This document shows positions 36,441 through 45,800 of a DNA stretch of 64,000 nt, piece by piece (the stretch's first letter is position 1; each line of letters starts with the position of its first letter). This DNA comes from Lycocorax pyrrhopterus obiensis. Its lineage: Eukaryota > Chordata > Aves > Passeriformes > Paradisaeidae. The notes under the pieces are model-generated. The model had not been told where the DNA came from. It made no database searches and saw only the letters and a list, made by a program, of their open reading frames with translations. The translations under genes were made by a program, and so were the position numbers. The stretch spans positions 118,572,763-118,636,762 of the forward strand of contig JACSVZ010000001.1 in the NCBI GenBank assembly GCA_014706295.1. Reading direction: 5' to 3'.

Positions 36441-36720
36441 GGGCTCGTCTCGCTCCGATCAAAGGCGCCTCCTTTAGGGAGAGTCGAGGAGTTGTTTGTT
36501 GGTATTAAAGGCGGGGATGGAAGCGGGAGGGGGGACCCGCAGGGTGAGTATTTTTTTTTTTAATATTATTGTTATATTCCCACTTTTTTGGGGGGGTGTT
36601 TTAGGAAATTCCTCGGCGGCGGGAGGGAGGAGGGAGGGCGGGCGCGGAGGTGGTGCGGGAGCCGCAGGGTTAACCCCTGCAGCCCTGCAGCCCGGCCGGG
36701 ACTCTGCCGGGCTGGACCTC

Positions 36721-38434
36721 GCCCTGGGGGCTACGAGCCAAGAGTGACACTAACGGGGTACATCACCGCCACAAACAAGGCCCGGCTGCGCCCCTTCTCC
36801 CTGTCAAACGCCACCTGGACACCCGGCTCTGCCCACCAGCTGCTTGACATTCCCTCAGCTTCATAAAGCCATTTAAATGTCCAGCGTAGCCTCTGCCTTC
36901 AGGAACCCCCCGGCCCCAGTCCACAGTCCCAAACCCTCCTCCCACCACCCCAGCAGCGTGGAGAGCAGTGCTCCCACCCAGCTGCCATCCGTCTCCTCAT
37001 GATGGGCATGAAACACCATCGCTTGGAAAACCACTGGTCATGCAGTCATCCCTGGAGAAGCCACCTGGCCTCCACACAGCATTGCTCCTGTTCCTGCTGC
37101 TCCCCAGATCCTGCACGAAGTGGTCCAACTCTGGCTGCCAGCCCTTCTCTGCCTGTCTGTGGGGCTCAGCTTTCTACTCTCCAAGATCCTAATGGATAAG
37201 TTGGGCAGCACTGGATCCTCCCTGAGCAGCTGTGTCCCCTCAGCAGGGCCACTTCCCATGGCCAGAAGAAGCCAGGGCTTCGTTATGGAGGTGAATTTCT
37301 GCACCTTCCTTAGACCGGATTTTGTGTGCTTTTTTACCCATTCCTCCTGTTCACAACTCACAGAGGTGCTCGGAGCAAGGCACTTCATTAGCACATGAAA
37401 TACAGGCTTTAATGCTGCAATGAACACCTTCATGCTCCACCATTGGGAAGGCTTGGATGGAGGTCCCAGACCTTGCAGGAGTCCTGGGCTTCTTTGCAAA
37501 TGCCTTCATGTCTACAACACAAGGTCTCTCTCTTCTCCCCATCTCCTTCAGCTTTCTCACACCAGTGGCCAGTGAGAAACTGTCACCACCTGTGACCCCT
37601 TTGGTGACCGGAGATCTCCTCCATCAGCCAAGTTATTCACTTTTTTCTTTTAATTCAAGCTCAGGATTGGGCTTTCCAGGATGAGATCTTTGCGCCTGAA
37701 GCCATCCCACACTGAGAGCGGCACCAAGCCACCAGCCTGCCAAGGTGTCCCCAAACCCCTTATCCTTGGTCGCACCAACCACGAGCCCCATTTCTTGCAG
37801 AGATGAAAGCAATCAAGAGCAATTGCTGCAGAAAAACCCTTTTATTTCCATCCATCTCTTAATTTTGTCTAACTCTACCCCAGGTGCCAATACATCCCCC
37901 TGTACCAAACCATGTTTGCAGGTGCCTGTTCCTGGAGCTGGATATGAGGGAAATCTTTGTAATAAGAAAGCTTTTAATATTGCTTTAAATCACCAGCTTT
38001 ATTTTCTCTTTAAGCTGTGAGCAAAAGAAATCAAGACGCATTTCTGTGCCCACATGGGCTGGACATATATTCTGGGAAGAAAGTGGGAAACACTGAATCC
38101 TGGTGATGAAATGCAGGTGAGTCTTCACCCCACCTTGACTCTTCCCCACAGGAATATCTGTGAGCCTCCAGGAGCACAGCCTGGTGTGCAGAGCAGAAGA
38201 CAGAGCTGAGATGTCTGCAGGGAGGGTCACAATCTGTTGTTTACCAGCTCTAACAACAGTTTTACCGCTCTGTGCCCTCCCCTGGAAATTGCGAGTATGA
38301 TTCTGCTGGAAGACCCAGGAACTCCAAGAGATATAGGAGCCCAGAATCCAGGGATGCTCTGCATATCATCTGGCACTGACCCTCTACAGAAAGCACAAGC
38401 AGTGCTGTCCCATTCCAGGGCTAACCACAAATGG
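36721..38434. other. Intergenic DNA between CHRDL2 and RNF169, first part
   Basis: No exon or repeat is recognised. It may hold shared regulatory DNA because the two genes point away from each other, but nothing specific can be supported. Confidence 0.5.
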
Positions 38435-38745
38435 GAATTCTTCTCACAAGGAAGAATTTCTTCCCTATGTCCAACCTAACCCTGCCTTCTGGCAGTGGGA
38501 AGCCATTCCCCCTTGTCCTGTCACTCCTCCCTTGTCCGCAGTCCCTCTCCAGCTCTCCTGGAGCCCCTTCAGGCCCTGCAAGGGGCTCTGAGCTCTCCCT
38601 GGAGCCTTCTCCTCTCCAGGTGAGCACCCCAAGCTCTCCCAGCCTGGCTCCAGAGCAGAGGGGCTCCAGCCCTGGAGCAGCTCCGGGGCCTCCTCTGGAG
38701 TCACTCCAGCAGCTCCACGTCCTTCTGCTGTTGGACCCAGAGCTG
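38435..38745 (-). mobile_element. CR1 LINE fragment, internal 3' part
   Basis: GAAGAATTTCTTCCCTATGT, CTGCCTTCTGGCAGTGGGAA, CCTTCTCCTCTCCAGGTGAG and CCTCTGGAGTCACTCCAGCA match the reverse of the subfamily also present at 41.9 and 44.3 kb. The 3' terminal repeats are missing. Confidence 0.85.
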
Positions 38746-39452
38746 AAAGTTCTCACCTAATGACACTTCCCTTTTTTCACTGCTCCACTCATTTCCAGCT
38801 CCTGCAAGCTTTTCTAGCAATGCCCCTCTATTTTCCCCTCATGCCTCGATAAAGATGTTTAAAGGGGTTTGGGTAAACAGCAGGCTCCTTCCAGCTCCCA
38901 CCAGGAAAAGCTGGTACCTCCTCTCCCAGCTCTTCCCTTGCAAAGGGCAGACTTGAAAAGCCCATTTGTAGCAAAAGTCTGTGGGCAAGTTACGAAAGTG
39001 CTTAGAAAAATGGGGACACAAAGTCCAAGTCAATGAAGTTATTTTGTGCCTCTGCTGCAATAGCAACAGCTGAATTCAGGACTGTGGATCCTGGCCCCAC
39101 ATCAGGGCTAAAACTTATGGGAAAGTTCAGGCATGTCCTAAGTGCAGACCCAGGAAATAAAGGCCAGCCTTGTCAGGAGCAAGGTGCTGTGTTACAACTC
39201 TGTTGGGTCTCATAAAGAATACATTCACCCTTTGGCAAAACCAAGGCTCTTTATCTTCATCTGTGAAGGAATCCGTCTGACAGTTCAATACTGCCAACAT
39301 CAATCCATCTGTGATCATGAATCAGGCTCCAAAAACTGTGGCATTGGCCTGCAAATAATAAAACATGGGTCTGTTCTGTTTGTCTTCTGGTTCCTGAGTC
39401 TTTAGGTCAAACTCACTTTATGTTTTCTGGGCAATCGAGAAGACAAGACAAT

Positions 39453-39486
39453 TTCCTTTTTTTTTTGGTTTGTTTTTTTTTTTTTA
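39453..39486. repeat. Poly(T)-rich tract
   Basis: Two T runs broken by GG and G. It could be an old A-tail on the minus strand, but no processed copy is recognisable next to it. Confidence 0.6.
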
Positions 39487-40611
39487 TGAGAATGAAAACA
39501 GAATCTCCTACAAACTACTGAGTAAACAGTGTGGGCTCCAACAACACCCCCCACCTTGCAAGCCTTGTGGCAGGAGCGTGAGCTGGCCAGGCTGCAGGCT
39601 GGAGGAGCTGGCTGCACACAGCACCTTTCCTTGGAAGTTTGTAGCCCTGCGTTCCTGACATTTGATCCAGTGTGGGCGAGGAGAAATGCACAGGAGAGGG
39701 CTGTCAGCTTTAGGCAATGGAGCTGGAAGCCTGCAGGACTCTGAATTGTTGGAAGCTGGTCTAAAGAATTCCGGCTGCAGGAGTAAGTCCTGTCGCGGGA
39801 ATGAAGGAGCTGCTGTCCTACTTGGAGTGAGGGGCCCGGAACTGATCCCAGGATTCGAGGTGCCCCAGCAGTGCCAGCACAGGGGACAGGCACTGCCCTG
39901 GTCCTGCTGCCACCTCAGTGCTGGGACAAGCCGGGACGCTGATCAGGCAGCTACTAACCATGTTGTTATCCAGGATGCATTATCCATCCTCCTGCAGTGA
40001 ACATCACAGTCCCTACTCAAACCCCAAGGCCAACCCGCCCCACTGACCCTCAGCCAGACATGCAATCCAAGCTGGCACCAACCTCCTTCCATCATGAGGG
40101 GAAAACACCTTCCATGACTTCATTCTGCTTTTATTTTTAACCATGGGCTATGGCATGAGAGAGACCCTGAGCAAAGCCATGACAGCCATGTGGGAACTGT
40201 GCTCAGCAGGAGGGCAGATGGGGTTGCCTAAAGCAGAGGTGAGATTCTTGCTGTAATTCCATAGTCTTCCTCCACTATTCTTTATGACTAGTGACCATGT
40301 CCTTTATCTTTGGTCTGCATTTGAGGAGGAGTCACTGCATCCCATGGGCCTGTCTGTATCTCCTGTATCCACTATGACACACCCCACCTGCACCCCACGG
40401 CTGGGACCAACATCGTCGCTGGGAGGACCGTGAAGAGAAACGGTGGCGGCAAAACCCTGCCAGCTCCTCGGGAGAGGTGAGAAGCAGAGAAACGTTCCCT
40501 CACAGGGCAAGGCTGAGGTTTTGGCTGGGGATGGCAGGATTTGAGGCTGGAGCCTTGCACGGGCTTAGGATTCCCTCTGCAGGCCAGCGCTGAGCTCCGC
40601 ACGTCCCGGCT

Positions 40612-40870
40612 GTAGAACCACAGAGGGCTTTGGAGTGGAAAGGACCTTAAAGCTCACCCTGTTCTACCCCCTGCCACGGGCAGGGACACCTTCCACCAGA
40701 CCAGGTTGTTCCAAGTCCCATTCAACCTGATCTTGAATGCTTTCAGGGTTCAGCTTCTCTGGGCACCCTGGGCCATTTTTTTATGATCTTTACTGTAAAA
40801 TATTTCTTCCCAATATTCCATTTAACCCTGCCCTCTGGCAGAGTAGAACCATTGCTCCTTGCGGGGCTTT
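40612..40870 (-). mobile_element. CR1 LINE fragment, 3' end
   Basis: AGAACCACAGAGGGCTTTGG, GGAAAGGACCTTAAAGCTCA, GCAGGGACACCTTCCACCAG and CCCTGCCCTCTGGCAGAGTA follow CR1 order on the minus strand. Confidence 0.88.
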
Positions 40871-41894
40871 GGGTTGGAAGACAAGCTGGAGACACAGAAA
40901 CCAAGTTCTGTCCAGGGCAGGCTGGATGTGCAGAAATAATTTGGGAGAACAGCTGGCAGAGATCCTTTCCCAAATCCAACATGCCTAGGACTCTGCAGAG
41001 AGCTAAAGCTCTGCACAGCTCTTTGTCCTACAAGCAGCTTTGGTGGGGAAGTGTCTCCTATTCCCACGTTCTCTGTGCCTCCCCAAGGGCTCTCCAGGGC
41101 CCAGCTCCCAGGTCGGGCTGATCCCGGGGAGCAGCAGCTTTGTGGGGAGCTAGGGAATAACACACTCCATCTGACTCTGGCCAGCAGCAGCATCTACGGG
41201 ACAGACACACGAATTGCTGGACTAAGTCCAGTCCCAGCACCAAACCGCTGCCATAATTCATCTTAATAAAGTCAGTACAAGTTTTTTTATTTCATGAGAA
41301 GGAACTTTTTTGTCAACTGGCATTTCATGGAGCCCACAACAGCAGGGATCCACATGCTGGTATCCTTTTAGTCATTCAACAGCCAGAGACAACTAAAGAT
41401 AGAAGTGTGGGTGAGATGGAAAGTTATTGAGATCCCCCAGCAAGTTCCTGGCACACGTGCAGAGGCTGTTTCCTGGGCATGGATCATCCCTTCCTCTCTC
41501 CAACCACGGAGAGAGGAGCCTCCTCAAGGAGGCTTAAAGGTATAGGGCTTCACCTCTGTCTCTGCAGCCACATTTTCTCTTCTGCCAACCCAATGTAGCT
41601 GAGAGGCTTCATCAGAGAGGGTGCTAAAATATGATGAAAAGACAGACTGGTTTAGTGCCCCAGTAAAGAGATGAAAAGCGGAACAGAAGTGCAAGAGATT
41701 TCCATAGCAACTGGTGCAGAGGCTCTGCCTCCTCTGGTTTGCTCTGAGTCACCGTCCATGGTGGTTTAACTCTGGCTGGACACCAAGTGCCCACCAAAGC
41801 TGCTCCATCACTCCCCTCCTCAGCTGGACAGCAGAGGGAAGACTAAGCAAAAGGCTCGTGGGTCAGGAAAAGGACGGAGAGAGATCGGCCACCC

Positions 41895-42293
41895 ACTACA
41901 GTCACGGGCTGGGAGAGCTGGGGGTGTTCACCTGGAGAAGAGAGCTCAGAGCCCATTCCAGGGCCTGAAGGGGCTCCAGGAGAGCTGAAGAGGGACTGGG
42001 GACAAGGGATGGAGGGACAGGACAAGGGGGAATGGCTTCCCACTGCCAGAGGGCAGGGTTAGATGGGATATTGGGAAGGAATTGTTCCCTGGGAGGGTGG
42101 GGAGGCCCTGGCACAGGGTGCCCAGAGCAGCTGTGGCTGCCCCTGGATCCCTGGCAGTGTCCGAGGCCAGGTTGGACACTGGGGCTTGGAGCAGCCTGGG
42201 ACAGTGGAAGGTGTCCCTGCCCATGGCAGGGGTGGGATGGGATGGGCTTTAGGGTCCTTCCAACCCAAACCATCTGTGATTCCATGACTCGCC
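41895..42293 (+). mobile_element. CR1 LINE 3' end, just upstream of the RNF169 promoter
   Basis: Plus-oriented with GGGTGTTCACCTGGAGAAGA, GGCTTCCCACTGCCAGAGGG, CAGGTTGGACACTGGGGCTT and TCCTTCCAACCCAAACCATC, ending TGTGATTCCATGACTC. It ends about 70 bp before the promoter palindrome at 42,376 and about 225 bp before the RNF169 start codon. Confidence 0.94.
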
Positions 42294-42375
42294 CCTAATA
42301 GCCGGGCGGCCAGCCCAGTCCCGTCCCCACAAAGCGCGGGAAGCTCTCGGCTGGCCCCTCCTTCTACAGAGGTAA

Positions 42376-42387
42376 ATGAATATTCAT
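42376..42387. promoter_or_regulatory. Palindromic POU-dimer-like site in the RNF169 promoter
   Basis: ATGAATATTCAT is a perfect 12-bp palindrome. It fits the ATG[AC]ATAT[GT]CAT (MORE-type) pattern bound by dimers of OCT1/POU factors. Binding is an inference. Confidence 0.45.
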
Positions 42388-42517
42388 GAGAAGGCGTGGC
42401 TAGCGCGGAGGCGGGAGCCGCGCGCCCGGCGCTCATTAATATGCAGCGCGGGGGCGCGTCCCCTCATGAATTATGCGGGAAGGGCGTGGCTGCCGGGGCC
42501 CTTCAAAGTGTGGGAAG

Positions 42518-42848
42518 ATGGCGGCGGCGGCGGCGGGCGCCGGCGGCCGGGCCGCGGTGCGGGGGAGGCGGCGGCGGGGCCGGCCCGCGGCCGAGGAGGA
42601 GCAGGACGCGGTGGTGCTGTCGGTGGCTGAGTGCCCGGTGTGCCGGCAGGCGCTGGTGGAGGCGGTGACGCCGCCCTGCCGCCACTCGCTCTGCCTCGCC
42701 TGCTTCCAGCGCTGCCTGCAGGGCCGGGGCCTCTGCTGCCCGCTGTGCCGCAGCCGCCTCTCCACACGGGCCCGGCGGCAGCAGGCCGAGCCCGCAGCCA
42801 CCACGGCCGCCGGAGCAGCAGGCGGGGAGCAGCGGCCGCCGGACCAAG
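42518..42848 (+). CDS. RNF169: RNF169 coding exon 1 (RING finger)
   Basis: Residues 1-110 plus the first base of D111. A short Ala/Gly/Arg-rich N-terminus is followed by the RING ([20 protein letters not shown] to CCPLC) and a low-complexity tail. The donor is AAG followed by GTGCGG. Without splicing the frame stays open to 42,979 and includes a poly-Ala run. Confidence 0.92.
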
Positions 42849-45800
42849 GTGCGGCTGCGGCGGCGGCGGCGGCGGCGGCACCTGCGCCCCCCCCATCCTG
42901 GACCGGGAGGGCCGGGGGGGGCGCGGGGGCGGGGGCGTGGCCTCTGGAGGGGGCGTGGCTGCCGCGGGAGTCGCGATGAGTTCGCGGGGGCTCAGCCCGA
43001 GGGGGCGTGGCCGGGCGGGAGGTGCCGTGAGTTCGCGGGGGCTCAGCCGAAGGGGGCGTGGCCATCGCGGGATGTGCGATGCGTCTGCGGGGGGTCTGCT
43101 GCGGAGGGGGCGTGGCCAGATCGGGGGCGTGGCCTGGCGCTGAGGTGCGATGAGTTTGCGGGGGCTCGGCACGGCCCCGGGCGCGGCGGGGGTGTCCGGG
43201 CGTAGGAGGTGTGATAAGTTTGCGGGGGCTCGGCTCCCCCGAGTCCTGCGGGGCCAAACGCGGGAGGTGCGATGAGATTGCAGGGACTCAGCCCGAGTCC
43301 TGCGGGGCCAAGCGGGGAAGGGGGCAGTGGGCCTGAGCCGCCCCTGCTCTGTGGCATCGGGAGATGGAGGGGATGGATAGCATCATCCCCTGGAGCGGAT
43401 GCCCCAGTGGGAGGGATGTTTCCCCACTTCCTCAGGTGTTTTTGTGATAGCCTTGCCCCAAAAGTGAGCGGCTCCAACAGTGCTGCCAGGAGTCGGGCAG
43501 GTTTGTACTGCATCAAGACAGGAAGGGTTTTGCACCGTGGGAAGTCCTCGTCCCTTGTTGACATAAAAAAAGTCCATCATCCCTGAGTTCATGGCTTTTT
43601 GTCACACGTTTCCTCCCTGCCTCCAACGCTAGATGCCTTCCTCAACTCCTAGAAAACTGCTCCCTGTGTTTCCTTCAAAATAAATCCTCGTCTGAGACGG
43701 TGGCATTGCTCTTTCCTGGTGGGAGCTGCTGGAGATGCCCACCTTGCTGCTGTCAGAACTCAGGATGCACCCGGATTTGTTGGTTGGAGAGGTGTTGCAG
43801 CAGTGCCCACTTCAGCGACATAGCAGTGCTGAGGGGAACCCTGCAGAGCAAGCAAGGATTTAAGCTACAGATAAACATCCTTTCAGCCCAACCCGTTCCT
43901 TTCTGAGCGTGTTTCTGGTCTCCCAGTTCATGCTTGTGTCAGCATCCTCTAATTGACTGTGGGAAGAATTGGCAGGATGATCTTAAACAGCTTAAATTGG
44001 TGGTTTGAACTAACCCCACTAACCTGGAAGAGATTTAGGAAGCCTTTGCGCGGAAGGATTTGCTGAATCAATGAACAGATGGGCTGTCCAGAGGGAGCTG
44101 AGCCGAAGGGCTGGGAGTGGTTCCTCCGGGGGAGGGACAGTGGGAGCTCCCCCCAGTCAATCTCTGCTCCAAGGCAGTGGTGTCAGTCATGCGTAAATGG
44201 ACTCGGCATGGTCCAGGCGAGCTGGGATGAGAGTATCCAGCCATGCTGCAGGAATGCTGGTGCAGTGTCTTAGTTGGGCTTTTTTAAGAAGAATTCATTT
44301 TAATTCTCTGCTTGTCCTGAATTGTGTGAGATGTGTGTGGGACAAAGGGGAATGGCTTCCCACTGCCAGAGGGCAGGTTTAGATGGGATATTGGGATTAA
44401 ATTCTTCCCTGTAAGGGTGCTGAGGCCCTGGTATAGGCTGCCCAGAGCAGCTGTGGCTGCCCATGGATCCCTGGAAGTGTCCAAGGCCAGGTTGGACAGG
44501 GCTTGCAGCAACCTGGTCTAGTGGAACGCCCATGGCAAGGGGTGGAATGAGATGATCTACATAGTCCCTTCCAACCCAAACCATTCTATGATTCCATGAT
44601 TCTGTCTGGCAGTAAGACACAGTCATTTTGTGGGCTGTCATTTTCTGCCTGCCCAAATTCTCACTTGTGATGCAAGCTGGGCTCATAGTGTGGGGAATCA
44701 AAGGCAGATGATCCATTACAAGCAGGGACCTACTACATGCAGAGAGAGAGCAGTGGATGTGGTTTCTCCTGACATTAGTGAGGCTTACTGGAGGGTCCCA
44801 GCATAGCTGAAGCTGGCAGGGAGACGCAAGCCCTGCTCAAAGCAGGGTCACTAGCAGCAGGTTGCCCAGGACTGTGACCTGGTGGGTTATGACCATTTAC
44901 AAGGTTAGAGATGCTGCGGCCCTGACAGTAAAACAATTATTTTCTATGTTCAGTCGAACTTCTATTTCAATTTGTGCCCATTTCCTCCTGTCCTGTTACC
45001 AGGCAGAGGAGCCTGGTTCTGTCTTCTCCTCTGCTTTCTGTTTGGTATTTAAACACATCGGTGAAATACCTCTGAGCCTTCTCTTCTCCACGGTGAACAG
45101 CCCCAGATCTCTCAGCCTCCTCTGGAATGTCAGATACTCCAGTCACTTGGCCCTCATGGACCAGGATAAACAACATCTGCTGCTCTGTGCTCATCCATTG
45201 AGCCAGCCATCTCATTGTGGAAGACATTGGTTAAGCCTGCTTTCCTCTCCTTAAATCCGGTGGCCTACCTCCCAAACACCTTGTCCTTGTTTAGAAGTGG
45301 TTTCCAGGAATAGCTGCTTCCCGGGAATCGAGGTGGGGCTGACCCTCCTCCTTGCCCTGTTTGAAGGGATGGGTGACATTTGCTTTCTCCCAAGCCTCAC
45401 AAACCTCTCGCAACCACCACGACCTTATCAATGGATATGTGATGTATCTATATATGTATCAATGTCTGTAGGCCCCTGAGCAGGGGCAGTGAAGGCAGCA
45501 GAGCCCATCTCATCCCAGTGGTGCCCAGTGACAGGACAGAAGGCAAAGGACACAAACTGAAACACATCAAGTTCCACAGGCCATAAGAAAAATACCTTCT
45601 ACTGTGAGGGTGACCAAGCACTGGCACAGGTTGCTCTTGGTGGTTGTGGAGTTTCCATCCTCAGAGACAGTAAAATCCAACTGGACATGGACCGGGGCAG
45701 CCTGTTCCTGGTGACTCTGCTTGAGCAGAAGGGTTGGGTCTCCAGAGGTCTTTGCCAACCTCAGTTATTATGCGATTCTGTTATCAAACACTGATTAAGC

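Larger units (their letters stand above)
35850..36720 (-). promoter_or_regulatory. CpG-rich CHRDL2 promoter and leader region
   Basis: CpG-dense sequence around and upstream of the CHRDL2 start codon. It includes a (GGTGCC)n-like stretch at about 36,230-36,440 and an AT-rich break at 36,550-36,585. The transcription start cannot be placed from sequence. Much of 36,039-36,480 may be 5' UTR or promoter. Confidence 0.55.
42360..43350 (+). promoter_or_regulatory. RNF169 promoter and CpG island
   Basis: CpG-dense block spanning the RNF169 start. Upstream of the ATG it holds a perfect palindrome ATGAATATTCAT (42,376-42,387), two related AT-rich modules (CTCATTAATATGCA near 42,432 and CTCATGAATTATGC near 42,463) and two GGCGTGGCT boxes (near 42,393 and 42,484). 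There is no obvious TATA box at a fixed distance. Downstream, in intron 1, six GGGGGCGTGGC boxes follow. Confidence 0.7.

Noticed and set aside
35743..36477. 244-codon plus-strand open frame antisense to CHRDL2 exon 1
   Set aside because: Open only because of GC richness and the GGTGCC-type repeat. The Pro/Val/Met repeats at its end are translation of that repeat.
42436..43257. 273- and 233-codon minus-strand open frames over the RNF169 CpG island
   Set aside because: Shadow frames of exon 1 and the minisatellite. Their Pro/Ala/Arg-rich content follows from the CGG and GGGGCGTGG repeats.
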